Assembly (NCBI GenBank): GCA_910587395.1
Contig: CAJULJ010000081.1
Location: 1-10,247 of the forward strand
DNA from: an uncultured Oscillospiraceae bacterium
Lineage (GTDB): Bacteria; Bacillota; Clostridia; Oscillospirales; Oscillospiraceae
DNA: 10,247 bases
Reading direction: 5' to 3'
Position numbers and translations under genes: made by a program. This document shows positions 1-6,566 of this stretch, one piece after another (the stretch's first letter is position 1; every line of letters begins with the position of its first letter). The notes under the pieces were generated by a model, which made no database searches, had not been told where the DNA came from, and saw only the letters and a program-made list of their open reading frames with translations.

Positions 1-19
1 CCCCTTTTCTTTGAGGACG

Positions 20-28
20 ATTATATCA
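20..28 (-). promoter_or_regulatory. Leftward extended -10 promoter element
   Basis: Read on the minus strand this is TGA-TATAAT, a perfect -10 hexamer with the TGn extension. The -35 region 17 bp upstream is poor, as is common for extended -10 promoters. It would start transcription around position 13 and leave the window to the left, so the gene it serves is not visible. It implies that psuG and the unseen left neighbour are divergently transcribed. This is a motif match only. Confidence 0.4.
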
Positions 29-74
29 TGTTTTTATTGACGACGCCATGTAGAAAAGCAAAAAGCTTTTGGCT

Positions 75-89
75 TGAAACTGTGTTTCA
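75..89. promoter_or_regulatory. Candidate operator upstream of psuG
   Basis: TGAAAC (75-80), TGT, GTTTCA (84-89) form a perfect inverted repeat with 6-bp arms and a 3-bp centre, 43 bp before the psuG start. A further GAAA lies at 94-97 and GAAAC at 105-109, making additional inverted half-sites with GTTTC at 84-88. TGAAAC/GTTTCA half-sites are typical of LacI-family operators (the Cra site is the classic case), and pseudouridine genes are often under such sugar-type regulators. A regulatory role here is inference. No clear -35/-10 pair could be placed for psuG itself. Confidence 0.3.
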
Positions 90-131
90 CTTTGAAATGT
101 ACACGAAACTATATTTTAGGAGGAAGCTGTT

Positions 132-1043
132 ATGCACAAGTATCTTGACGTTTCGCACGAGGTGGCCGAGGCCCTTGCCGCCGGCAAGCCCGTGGTGGCC
201 CTGGAGTCCACCATCATCTCCCACGGCATGCCCTACCCCCAGAATGTGGAGACCGCCCTGGCGGTGGAGAACATCATCCGGGAGAACGGCGCGACTCCCG
301 CTACCATCGCCGTGATCGGCGGGCGGCTGAAGGCGGGCTGCACCAGGGAGGAAATCGAGTACCTGGGCAAGGCGGGCACCGCCGTCACCAAGGCCAGCCG
401 CCGGGATCTGGCCATACTGTGCGCCCGGGGGCAGGACGGGGCCACCACCGTAACCACCACCATGATTATCGCCCATATGGCGGGCATCAAGGTATTCGCC
501 ACCGGCGGCATCGGCGGCGTCCACCGGGGCGCGGAGACCACCATGGACATCTCCGCCGACCTGGAGGAGCTGGCCCATACCCCCGTCATGGTGGTGTGCG
601 CCGGAGCCAAGTCCATCCTGGACCTGGGGCTGACCCTGGAGTATCTGGAGACCCACGGCGTGCCCGTGCTGGGCTACGGTACCAAGGAGCTGCCCGCCTT
701 CTACACCCGCCACAGCGGTTTTGCCGTGGACTACCAGGTGGACACCCCCGAGGAGCTGGCCGCAGCCTTCCGTGCCGGTCTGGACCTGGGCTTTGAGGGC
801 GGCATGCTGGTGACCAACCCCATCCCGGAGGAGTATTCCATGGACCCGGCGGTCATCAACGCCGCCATTGACGAGGCGCTCCGGCAGGCCAAGGCCAACG
901 GCATTCACGGCAAGGAGACCACCCCCTTCCTGCTGGCCAAGGTGAAGGAGCTCACCGGCGGCGACAGCCTGGACTCCAACATTCAGCTGGTGTTCAACAA
1001 CGCCAGAGTCGCCGCCCAAACCGCCGTCTGTCTGGCGAAGTGA
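132..1043 (+). CDS. psuG: Pseudouridine-5'-phosphate glycosidase
   Basis: This enzyme reversibly splits pseudouridine 5'-phosphate into uracil and ribose 5-phosphate by breaking the C-C glycosidic bond. It acts in the cytoplasm, in salvage of pseudouridine from RNA turnover. The 303-residue product has the usual full length and opens with the family signature VALESTIISHGMPYPQN (residues 22-38). The residues matching the E. coli catalytic set (E31, K93, D149, K166) appear as E25, K87, D143 and K160, all with the same offset of 6. The stretch GGIGGVHRGAETTMDISADL (125-144) is also typical. The start is supported by AGGAGGA at 118-124, seven bases before the ATG. The partner kinase psuK, often adjacent, is not in the window; it could lie off the left edge. 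The gene is monocistronic to the right, ending before a strong terminator. Confidence 0.96.
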   Translation: MHKYLDVSHEVAEALAAGKPVVALESTIISHGMPYPQNVETALAVENIIRENGATPATIAVIGGRLKAGCTREEIEYLGKAGTAVTKASRRDLAILCARGQDGATTVTTTMIIAHMAGIKVFATGGIGGVHRGAETTMDISADLEELAHTPVMVVCAGAKSILDLGLTLEYLETHGVPVLGYGTKELPAFYTRHSGFAVDYQVDTPEELAAAFRAGLDLGFEGGMLVTNPIPEEYSMDPAVINAAIDEALRQAKANGIHGKETTPFLLAKVKELTGGDSLDSNIQLVFNNARVAAQTAVCLAK

Positions 1044-1127
1044 TTCTTTTCCCTCAGAGAGAAGAACCGAAAAAGAACTTTTGCTCGTGAAACTGCATTT
1101 TATTCCAGTTTTTTAACAGCTGAAGCA

Positions 1128-1162
1128 AAAAGGCCGGCGGTGTCATAAACCGCCGGCCTTTT
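1128..1162. terminator. Bidirectional rho-independent terminator
   Basis: A 14-bp perfect stem (1128-1141 with 1149-1162) built around GGCCGGCGGT, with a 7-base loop. A-rich sequence stands on the left and a T-run on the right, so it works in both directions. It ends psuG on the plus strand and the lipid kinase gene, whose stop codon starts 3 bases away, on the minus strand. A weaker AAACTG/CAGTTT hairpin followed by T residues lies just before it at 1090-1114. Confidence 0.9.
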
Positions 1163-1164
1163 CG

Positions 1165-2076
1165 TTATTTCACCGGATCATAGCTCATCCCGGCGGGGTA
1201 AAAGAAGTTCACCTTCTTATCTGACAGGCCGATGCGCAGCTCCCTGCTCCATACCGGTTCCCCGTCCACCACCGCCACCAGCTTCTGCTGTCCCTTGACG
1301 GTGACATCGTGCCCCTGGCGGTACCAGATAAGGTCTGGATAGTCCCGATATTTTCCCGCGCCGTACTTGGACACCAGCCGGAAAAAGGTCAGGCGGCTCA
1401 CCTTGCGCACGACCAACACCTCCAGCAGGCCGTCATCCGGCATATTGTCCCCCACGGGCATAAAGCCCCCGCCATAGTACCGTCCGCTGCACACACACAC
1501 CAGGGCCGTCTCTCCGTCAAAGTGAAGGTCTCCGCAGTCCACCACCGTGGGCACTCCAATCCCCTTATGCAGCACGTTGACCACGGCGGAGATGGCGTAC
1601 GCCCCGATGCCGGTGATCAGGGGAAAGCCGTTATAGGTGTCCTTGTCCACCGCGATGCGGGCGTCCAGACCGGTACACACGATGTCGATGCCCAGATGGC
1701 CGTTGCAGTCGATGAGGTCCATGGCGGCCTGGGGGCCCTTGGACAGCGCCTCCAGGTCGGAAAACCGGGCTCTGCATTTTTTGCCGAAGATTTTCAGAAA
1801 GTCGTTGCCCGTGCCGATGGGCACGTTGGTGACAGCGGCGTTGCCATACCCCGCCGCGCCGTTCACCACCTCGTTGAGGGTGCCGTCCCCGCCGCAGGCG
1901 TAGATGCGCACCTCCTGGCCGGACTCCGCCGCCTCCCGGGCGATGCGGCGGGCGTCTCCGGCCTGTCTGGTCAGAGCGATTTCATAAGGAACGCTCAGCT
2001 TTCGGATATTCTCTTCCAATAACCTGGTGCTTTTTTTCTTCCCCGCTGAGGGATTGATGATGAACAGATGGCACAT
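1165..2076 (-). CDS. Diacylglycerol/lipid kinase, YegS/BmrU/DagK family
   Basis: ATP-dependent kinase of the diacylglycerol kinase catalytic (DAGK_cat) family. In Firmicutes the family includes DgkB, which phosphorylates diacylglycerol so it can re-enter phospholipid synthesis, but substrate varies between members and cannot be read from sequence here. The product is 303 residues, as usual. Visible motifs are INPSAGK (7-13), the nucleotide-binding loop GGDGTLNEVVNG (62-73) and PIGTGNDF (86-93), followed by a C-terminal beta-rich region with GGGFMPVGDNMPDDGLLEV (202-220). There is no membrane segment, so it is a soluble or peripheral enzyme. The start is fixed by AAGGAGGG a few bases upstream (about 2083-2090). 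It lies 39 bp downstream of the rRNA methyltransferase gene and is probably co-transcribed with it. Confidence 0.9.
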   Translation of the reverse strand: MCHLFIINPSAGKKKSTRLLEENIRKLSVPYEIALTRQAGDARRIAREAAESGQEVRIYACGGDGTLNEVVNGAAGYGNAAVTNVPIGTGNDFLKIFGKKCRARFSDLEALSKGPQAAMDLIDCNGHLGIDIVCTGLDARIAVDKDTYNGFPLITGIGAYAISAVVNVLHKGIGVPTVVDCGDLHFDGETALVCVCSGRYYGGGFMPVGDNMPDDGLLEVLVVRKVSRLTFFRLVSKYGAGKYRDYPDLIWYRQGHDVTVKGQQKLVAVVDGEPVWSRELRIGLSDKKVNFFYPAGMSYDPVK

Positions 2077-2115
2077 AGCCCATCCCTCCTTGTTCTCTCT
2101 GTATCCCTTCGAGGG

Positions 2116-3237
2116 TCAGATACCGTACATAAACAAGTCGCATTTTATCATACCGTTATAGAGCTTCCGCTTTTTATCCGCGGGCTTGCCGAAGGTCCGT
2201 TCAAACTCGGTGTGGGAGGACAGCACGTTCACCTGCCAGCCCTTTGGAAGCGTCCGCGCCGCCCTGCCAAAAACCCGGTACAGCTCCTCCGCCTCCTTCC
2301 TTTCCATCAGCCGCTCTCCGTAGGGTGGGTTGGTTACCACCCGGCCGCGGGGCTCGTCCCGGCGGAATCTGGCGGCGTCCGCCGCCTCGAAGCGCACCAT
2401 GTCCTCCACTCCGGCAAGCTCCGCGTTGTGCCGGGACAGCTCCACGGCGGCGGGGTCGATGTCCCCGCCCCAGATGTCGTAGGAGCCGTGGAACTCGTGG
2501 TCCATGGCCTCGTCCGCCGCGTCCATCCACAGCTTTGAGGGCAGCCATCCCCACCTTTGGGCGGCAAAGGTCCGGTTCAATCCGGGCGCCCGGTTCTTGG
2601 CGATAAGCGCCGCCTCAATGGGAATGGTACCGGACCCGCAGAAGGGGTCGCAGAAGGGGTCGCGGCCTTTGTACCTTGACAGAGATACCAGCGCCGCCGC
2701 CAGGGTCTCCCGCAGGGGCGCGCCCATGTTCTGGGCCCGGTAGCCCCGTTTGTACAGGCTGTCGCCGGAGGTGTCCAGCATTAAAGTCACTTGATCCTTC
2801 AAAATGGAGAACTGCACCTGGTATAAGGCTCCGGTCTCAGGCAGCTCCTCCAAACCATACACCGACCCCAGCCTTTTGCACAGCGCCTTTTTCAGGATGG
2901 ACTGGCAGGCGGGCACCGAGTGGAGCTGGGAGCTGATCGTATATCCCTTCACCGGGAAGCGGCCCTCCCGCGGGATGCAGTCCTCCCAGGGCAGGGCGGC
3001 GCAGCCCTGGAACAGCTCCTCAAAGGAGCAGGACTGAAAGCTGCCCAGGCACAGCAGCAGCCGTGCTCCGGTGCGCAGGTTCAGGTTGATCCGGGGGATG
3101 TCGGCGGGACCGCCCTGACAAAGCACCCGGCCGTTTTCCGTCTTGACCTCGGACAGGCCCAGCCTTTTCAGCTCATACGCCACGGTGCTCTCCACCCCCA
3201 TGAGGGCGGGTATGACAAACTGTAATGTTTGATCCAT
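2116..3237 (-). CDS. THUMP-domain 23S rRNA (guanine-N2) methyltransferase, RlmL/YpsC type
   Basis: Class I SAM-dependent RNA methyltransferase of the RlmL N-terminal/YpsC family, expected to methylate the exocyclic N2 of a guanine in 23S rRNA during ribosome assembly (m2G2445 in E. coli for RlmL). The product is 373 residues, the size of the stand-alone Firmicute form, and lacks the RlmK half found in E. coli. The order is an N-terminal ferredoxin-like/THUMP region (about 1-155), the linker motif LYKRGYR (161-167), then the Rossmann methyltransferase with DPFCGSGTIPIEA (197-209, SAM binding), an acidic GGDIDP (257-262) and the catalytic TNPPYGERL (302-310). The start has a GGAG about ten bases upstream. 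It is the first gene of a leftward pair with the lipid kinase. The exact target base is inferred from family membership. Confidence 0.9.
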   Translation of the reverse strand: MDQTLQFVIPALMGVESTVAYELKRLGLSEVKTENGRVLCQGGPADIPRINLNLRTGARLLLCLGSFQSCSFEELFQGCAALPWEDCIPREGRFPVKGYTISSQLHSVPACQSILKKALCKRLGSVYGLEELPETGALYQVQFSILKDQVTLMLDTSGDSLYKRGYRAQNMGAPLRETLAAALVSLSRYKGRDPFCDPFCGSGTIPIEAALIAKNRAPGLNRTFAAQRWGWLPSKLWMDAADEAMDHEFHGSYDIWGGDIDPAAVELSRHNAELAGVEDMVRFEAADAARFRRDEPRGRVVTNPPYGERLMERKEAEELYRVFGRAARTLPKGWQVNVLSSHTEFERTFGKPADKKRKLYNGMIKCDLFMYGI

Positions 3238-3270
3238 GAAAACACTCCGTAAAAAAATTTTAAAAAACCA

Positions 3271-3301
3271 TTGACTTTACAGCTGGTGAAAGGTGTAGTA
3301 T
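3271..3301 (+). promoter_or_regulatory. Possible weak promoter upstream of nfeD operon
   Basis: TTGACT (3271-3276) and TAGTAT (3296-3301) are separated by 19 bp. The -35 is good, but the spacing is long and the -10 matches at four of six positions. It points towards the NfeD operon with a leader of about 150 bases. It is less convincing than the element at 3397-3425. Confidence 0.25.
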
Positions 3302-3396
3302 CATGTCACAGGGAGGGGAAATATTTTACAAACTCCAGTATAATGTAAAATGGAAGCGCTGGCAACAATAAATATGCGAATCCGGTGAAAATCTTC

Positions 3397-3425
3397 TTTC
3401 CCCTATCCTGCGTTTGTGGTACAAT
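3397..3425 (+). promoter_or_regulatory. Probable promoter of the nfeD-SPFH operon
   Basis: An extended -10, TGG-TACAAT (3417-3425), has five of six consensus bases plus the TGn element. A weak -35 (TTTCCC, 3397-3402) sits 17 bp upstream. Transcription would start near 3432, just ahead of the AAGGAG ribosome site at 3441-3446. Confidence 0.45.
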
Positions 3426-3455
3426 GGAATGGAAACGAGAAAGGAGTGTAGGGAT

Positions 3456-3938
3456 ATGCCATTGGACGCGGAATCCATGATGAAAATCATATGGCTGGTG
3501 CTGCTGGTGACCTTTGCCGGCGCTGAGGCGGTCACCGTGGGGCTGACCTCCATCTGGTTTGCCGCCGGAGGGCTGGCCGCCCTCATCGCCGCGCTGCTGG
3601 GCGGGGCGCTGTGGGTGCAGATCGCCCTGTTTTTGGCGGTGAGCCTGCTGTGTCTGGCGGCGGTCCGGCCTCTGGCAAGGCGGCATCTGAACGACCGGGT
3701 GGAGCCCACCAACGCCGACCGGGTCATCGGGGCGGAGGCCCAGGTGACGGAGAATATCGACAACATCCACGGCAAGGGAGCCGTGGTGATCCGGGGCATG
3801 ACCTGGTCCGCCCGCAGCGAGGACGGGGGCCCCATCGCCGCCGGGACCATGGTGCGCGTCCTGCGCATCGAGGGGGTCAAGGTATTCGTGACGCCCATTG
3901 CCGCCCCCGTCTCTGCGGGGGAACCCAAAACCTGGTAA
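3456..3938 (+). CDS. NfeD-family membrane protein with C-terminal OB fold
   Basis: Integral membrane protein that pairs with SPFH/stomatin-type proteins. NfeD genes are known to sit in operons with SPFH genes, and both products are thought to organise membrane microdomains or assist membrane protein turnover. The product from this start has 160 residues. Three hydrophobic segments (about 9-29, 33-50, 52-70) are followed by a soluble OB-fold domain (about 85-147) that opens with the usual NADRVIGAEAQVTENID and contains GAVVIRGMTWSARSEDG. I chose the ATG at 3456, not an in-frame ATG at 3414, because AAGGAG (3441-3446) stands nine bases upstream and the family normally begins just before the first membrane segment. 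It is first in an operon with the SPFH and DUF4177 genes. After the TAA stop the same frame continues for 27 coding-like codons (see next entry). Confidence 0.9.
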   Translation: MPLDAESMMKIIWLVLLVTFAGAEAVTVGLTSIWFAAGGLAALIAALLGGALWVQIALFLAVSLLCLAAVRPLARRHLNDRVEPTNADRVIGAEAQVTENIDNIHGKGAVVIRGMTWSARSEDGGPIAAGTMVRVLRIEGVKVFVTPIAAPVSAGEPKTW

Positions 3939-4022
3939 GGCAGCGGCGGAGCCCTGGGCCCACTGGTGGCCGCCGCGGTCATGGGAGGCTTGATCATCTG
4001 CTTCAACGAGGCAAAAAAGTGA
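3939..4022 (+). other. Coding-like in-frame extension after the nfeD stop codon
   Basis: Immediately after the NfeD TAA the same frame stays open for 27 codons to a TGA at 4020-4022. Third positions are mostly G or C (22 of 27), as in the real genes around it. The product has a hydrophobic core, LVAAAVMGGLIICF, and a charged tail, NEAKK, resembling a single membrane anchor. Start candidates inside it are GTG 3966 and ATG 3981, without a convincing ribosome site. It may be the lost C-terminus of a longer NfeD, a decayed small membrane-protein gene, or simply GC-driven sequence. I cannot decide between these. Confidence 0.3.
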
Positions 4023-4064
4023 TTTCATAGGCAGAAACAGAACTATTTTTAAGGAGGTAGTCAA

Positions 4065-5054
4065 ATGAAAACTTTCGCATTGGCCGGAGCTGTCGATTTG
4101 GGTGACATCGTGGGGCCCGTTATCGCACTGCTGATCATCGTCATTCTGCTGGGCATTTTGGCCGCTAACATCAAGGTAGTCCAGCAGTCCAAGGCCGTGG
4201 TCGTGGAGCGGCTGGGCGCGTTTCGCGCCGTGTGGGGCGTGGGTCTGCACCTGAAGGTCCCCTTTATCGAGCGGGTGGCCAAGACCGTGTCCCTCAAAGA
4301 GCAGGTGGTTGACTTCGCGCCCCAGCCCGTCATCACCAAGGACAACGTCACCATGCAGATCGACACCGTGCTGTATTTCCAGATCACCGACCCCAAGCTG
4401 TATACCTACGGCGTGGAGCACCCCATGAGCGCCATCGAGAACCTGACCGCCACCACCCTGCGCAACATCATCGGCGATCTGGAGCTGGACCAGTCCCTCA
4501 CCAGCCGCGACCACATCAACACCCAGATGCGGGCCATTCTGGACGAGGCCACCGACCCCTGGGGCATCAAGGTCAACCGCGTGGAGCTGAAGAACATCAT
4601 GCCGCCCCGTGACATCCAGGAGTCCATGGAGAAGCAGATGCGGGCCGAGCGTGAGCGCCGCGAGGCCATCCTCCAGGCCGAGGGCCAGAAGCAATCCCAG
4701 ATCCTGGTGGCCGAGGGCGAGAAGCAGTCCGCCATTCTCCGGGCTGACGCCGCCAAGCAGGCCAAGATCATGGAGGCCGAGGCGGAAAAGACCGCCAAGA
4801 TTCTGGCCGCCGAGGCCGAGTCCGAGGCCATCTTGAAGGTCCAGCAGGCCACCGCCGACGCCATCCGTCTCATCAACGAGGCCGCGCCCAGCGAGGGTGT
4901 GCTGACCATCAAAGCCCTGGAGGCGTTCCAGAAGGCCGCCGACGGCCGGGCCACCAAGATCATCATTCCCAGCGAGCTCCAGGGGCTGGCCGGGCTGTGC
5001 GCCAGCGCCAAGAGCGTGTTCGACACCGTGGAGCCCAACCCGCCCAAGAAGTAA
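4065..5054 (+). CDS. SPFH-domain (stomatin/prohibitin-like, QmcA-type) protein
   Basis: Membrane-anchored scaffold of the SPFH superfamily, which forms large oligomers at the inner face or surface of the membrane and often works with NfeD proteins and membrane proteases. The 329-residue product has an N-terminal membrane anchor (about 16-34). The SPFH domain (about 37-190) carries VVQQSKAVVVERLGAF, PFIERV and VDFAPQPVITKDNVTMQID, and also WGIKVNRVELKNIMPP (166-181). A long coiled coil of repeated alanine/glutamate-rich units such as QAEGQKQSQIL and VAEGEKQSAIL (about 190-262) follows, then a short C-terminal region. The ribosome site AAGGAGGT lies a few bases before the ATG, fixing the start. 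It is the middle gene of the nfeD operon. Its client or partner protease is not in the window. Confidence 0.94.
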   Translation: MKTFALAGAVDLGDIVGPVIALLIIVILLGILAANIKVVQQSKAVVVERLGAFRAVWGVGLHLKVPFIERVAKTVSLKEQVVDFAPQPVITKDNVTMQIDTVLYFQITDPKLYTYGVEHPMSAIENLTATTLRNIIGDLELDQSLTSRDHINTQMRAILDEATDPWGIKVNRVELKNIMPPRDIQESMEKQMRAERERREAILQAEGQKQSQILVAEGEKQSAILRADAAKQAKIMEAEAEKTAKILAAEAESEAILKVQQATADAIRLINEAAPSEGVLTIKALEAFQKAADGRATKIIIPSELQGLAGLCASAKSVFDTVEPNPPKK

Positions 5055-5057
5055 GTC

Positions 5058-5240
5058 ATGTACGAGTACAAATACGTCTGCGTGGAGCGGGAGGGCTGGA
5101 TTTTCTCCGGCTTCCAGGGCTACCGGGAGGCCATCGACAAGGAAGCCGCCAGCGGCTGGCGGTACGCGGGCTGGGTGCCGGTGGACATCACCAACGGAGC
5201 CATGACCCGGATCGACCTGGTTTTCAAACGGGAAAAGTGA
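5058..5240 (+). CDS. Small DUF4177-like protein
   Basis: A 60-residue soluble protein. The pattern MYEYKYVCVEREG, a helix with EAIDKEAASGWRYAGWVPV (24-42) and a final strand DLVFKREK resembles DUF4177, a family of small alpha/beta proteins of unknown function. There is no signal peptide or membrane segment. The start codon is only three bases after the SPFH stop codon, and only a weak AAGAAG precedes it, so translation is probably coupled to the SPFH gene. The position suggests it helps or regulates the SPFH-NfeD membrane complex, but that is inference from neighbourhood alone. Confidence 0.82.
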   Translation: MYEYKYVCVEREGWIFSGFQGYREAIDKEAASGWRYAGWVPVDITNGAMTRIDLVFKREK

Positions 5241-5246
5241 ACAGAT

Positions 5247-5281
5247 AAAGGGAGCGGTTCCCGCCGGGGACCGCTCCCTTT
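5247..5281. terminator. Bidirectional rho-independent terminator
   Basis: A 16-bp stem (5247-5262 with 5266-5281, one G-T pair) built on AAAGGGAGCGGT with a 3-base loop, followed by T residues on the plus strand and preceded by A residues for the other direction. It ends the nfeD-SPFH-DUF4177 operon and also serves the convergent EIIA gene, whose stop codon begins at 5284. Confidence 0.9.
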
Positions 5282-5283
5282 TC

Positions 5284-5781
5284 TTATTCTTTGGTCACCT
5301 TCAGCACGTCGTCCCCCACCTGGACGGGGCCGGCGGTAATCTGCTCCACCCCGGCGAAATCGTCGGAATTGGTGACGGCGGTGATGATGATGGTGGGATG
5401 CCCCGCCGTCCGGATCACGTCCAGGTCCATAATGATGATGGGAGCGCCCTTTTTCACCTTCTGGCCCTCCTTGACTAGCATGGTAAAGCCCTGGCCCTTC
5501 ATATCCACCGTGTCCACCCCGCAGTGGACCAGCAGCTCCATGCCCTGGCTGTCGATGCCTACGGCGTGGAGGGTGTCCGGCACCTGGCTGACCACGCCGT
5601 CCGCCGGAGAATACACCTTGCCGTCCTCCGGCTCAATGCCCAGGCAGAAGCCCACCATGCCCTGGCTGAACGCGGGGTCGGGGATGTCCGCCATGGGGAT
5701 GGCGCTGCCCTTCGCCACGGCGCCTACCATCAGGGGACCGGTTTGGGGCGCTTCATTTTTGAATTTGTCAAAAAATCCCAT
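5284..5781 (-). CDS. PTS sugar phosphocarrier EIIA, glucose family (Crr-like)
   Basis: Cytoplasmic phosphocarrier that takes phosphate from HPr and passes it to an EIIB domain. From the chosen start it is 165 residues, the size of stand-alone EIIA-Glc. The domain runs through SPADGVVSQV (58-67), LHAVGID (71-77, conserved H72) and ELLVHCGVDTV (82-92), where H86 is the expected phosphorylated histidine, and the C-terminal GDDVLKV. An in-frame ATG 15 codons earlier exists, but MGFFDKFKNE matches the usual N-terminus and AGGAAGG lies about 12 bases before it, so I start at 5781. There are no EIIB, EIIC, HPr or EI genes nearby, so it is an orphan subunit that may serve several permeases or regulate. 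It is separated by 97 bp from the tmk gene upstream and may have its own weak promoter. Confidence 0.9.
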   Translation of the reverse strand: MGFFDKFKNEAPQTGPLMVGAVAKGSAIPMADIPDPAFSQGMVGFCLGIEPEDGKVYSPADGVVSQVPDTLHAVGIDSQGMELLVHCGVDTVDMKGQGFTMLVKEGQKVKKGAPIIIMDLDVIRTAGHPTIIITAVTNSDDFAGVEQITAGPVQVGDDVLKVTKE

Positions 5782-5869
5782 ACTGAGGTCCGTCCTTCCT
5801 GTATAATTATGACAAAATATTAGCACATATCAGGAGGAATAGAAAGGCGGTTTTTCAAGCTTGGAATAA

Positions 5870-5917
5870 AATTTCAAATTCTGGAGCTTTTGGGTCTGTA
5901 AAACCCTCCATGAAATT
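5870..5917 (-). terminator. Probable terminator after tmk
   Basis: Imperfect hairpin just beyond the tmk stop codon: AATTTCA (5870-5876) pairs with TGAAATT (5911-5917) and TGGAG (5882-5886) with CTCCA (5906-5910), with a five-base bulge between them, and a short inner GGT/ACC pairing. In the minus direction it is followed by TTTTATT. It would end the mtaB-mscS-tmk transcript before the EIIA gene. Confidence 0.4.
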
Positions 5918-5923
5918 CAGGCT

Positions 5924-6547
5924 TTAGGGAAAATAGGGCTCCACCGCCGCCCAGATGCGCTCTGCCACCTGCTCCTGAGTGCCGGAGCCGTCCACCACCG
6001 CTACGTTTTCCACACCCTTCAAACACTCGAAGGCCCGGAAGTACAGCTCCCGGGTCTTGCGCAGACGGTCCTCCTGGTCAAAAATCTCCTCCACAAAGCG
6101 GTTTTTGTGGATGCGCTCCAGGGCGGTTTCCACCGGCACGTCCAGAAATACGGTGAGGGTGGGGCGAAGCAGGCCGGCGCTGACCGAGTTGGCCTGAATG
6201 ACCCACTCCATATCCATATCCACGCTGTGGTAGGCATAGGAGGAAAAATAGTATCGGTCGCTCACCACGGTGATCCCCTGGTCGATGGCGGCGCACAGGC
6301 CGTCCACCTCGTTCACCAGGTGGTCGATACGGTCGGCGGCGTACAGCGCGGCGATGACCCGGTTGTCGGCGGTGACCCGGCCCGTGAAAATCTGACGGAT
6401 CAGCGAGCCCACGGGGCCGCCGGTGGGTTCCCGGTCCGCGCGGCAGGGTACGCCCAAACCCTCCAGCCGCTTCATCAGCGGCCCGATCTGACTGCTCTTG
6501 CCCGAGCCGTCGATGCCCTCCAGCACGATAAACTTGCCTTTTTCCAT
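5924..6547 (-). CDS. tmk: Thymidylate kinase (dTMP kinase)
   Basis: Phosphorylates dTMP to dTDP with ATP, an essential step in dTTP supply, in the cytoplasm. The 207-residue product is of normal length. It has the P-loop GIDGSGKSS (11-19), the substrate motif DREPTGGPVG (38-47), DRYYFSSYAYHS (97-108), FLDVP (134-138), a lid region near RIHKNRFVEEIFD (145-157) and a C-terminal helix. The motifs deviate from the commonest bacterial forms (REPGGT and DRYxDSSxAYQ), so this belongs to a divergent branch of dTMP kinases. A nucleoside kinase with altered preference cannot be excluded. AGAGGG precedes the ATG by several bases. It follows the mscS-type gene after only 19 bp and is the last gene of the leftward operon. 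Confidence 0.88.
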   Translation of the reverse strand: MEKGKFIVLEGIDGSGKSSQIGPLMKRLEGLGVPCRADREPTGGPVGSLIRQIFTGRVTADNRVIAALYAADRIDHLVNEVDGLCAAIDQGITVVSDRYYFSSYAYHSVDMDMEWVIQANSVSAGLLRPTLTVFLDVPVETALERIHKNRFVEEIFDQEDRLRKTRELYFRAFECLKGVENVAVVDGSGTQEQVAERIWAAVEPYFP

Positions 6548-6566
6548 GATGTTACCCTCTTTTTGC

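Noticed and set aside
110..115. TATATT as a -10 for psuG
   Set aside because: It would place the transcription start inside the ribosome site, and the possible -35 elements (74-79, 92-97) are 30 or 12 bp away, not about 17.
87..1019. Long minus-strand open frame (310 codons) opposite psuG
   Set aside because: It is the antisense shadow of a clear psuG gene in GC-rich sequence. It has no ribosome site and a low-complexity glycine/histidine-rich product.
3306..4694. Long minus-strand open frame (462 codons) across nfeD and the SPFH gene
   Set aside because: It overlaps two confidently identified genes, its translation is repetitive (G, H, Q, D rich), and it lies across their ribosome sites. 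It is an antisense artefact of biased codons.
5832..5870. AGGAGG on the plus strand in the EIIA-tmk gap
   Set aside because: No ATG, GTG or usable TTG frame follows. The only nearby TTG meets a stop codon two codons later, so no gene starts there.
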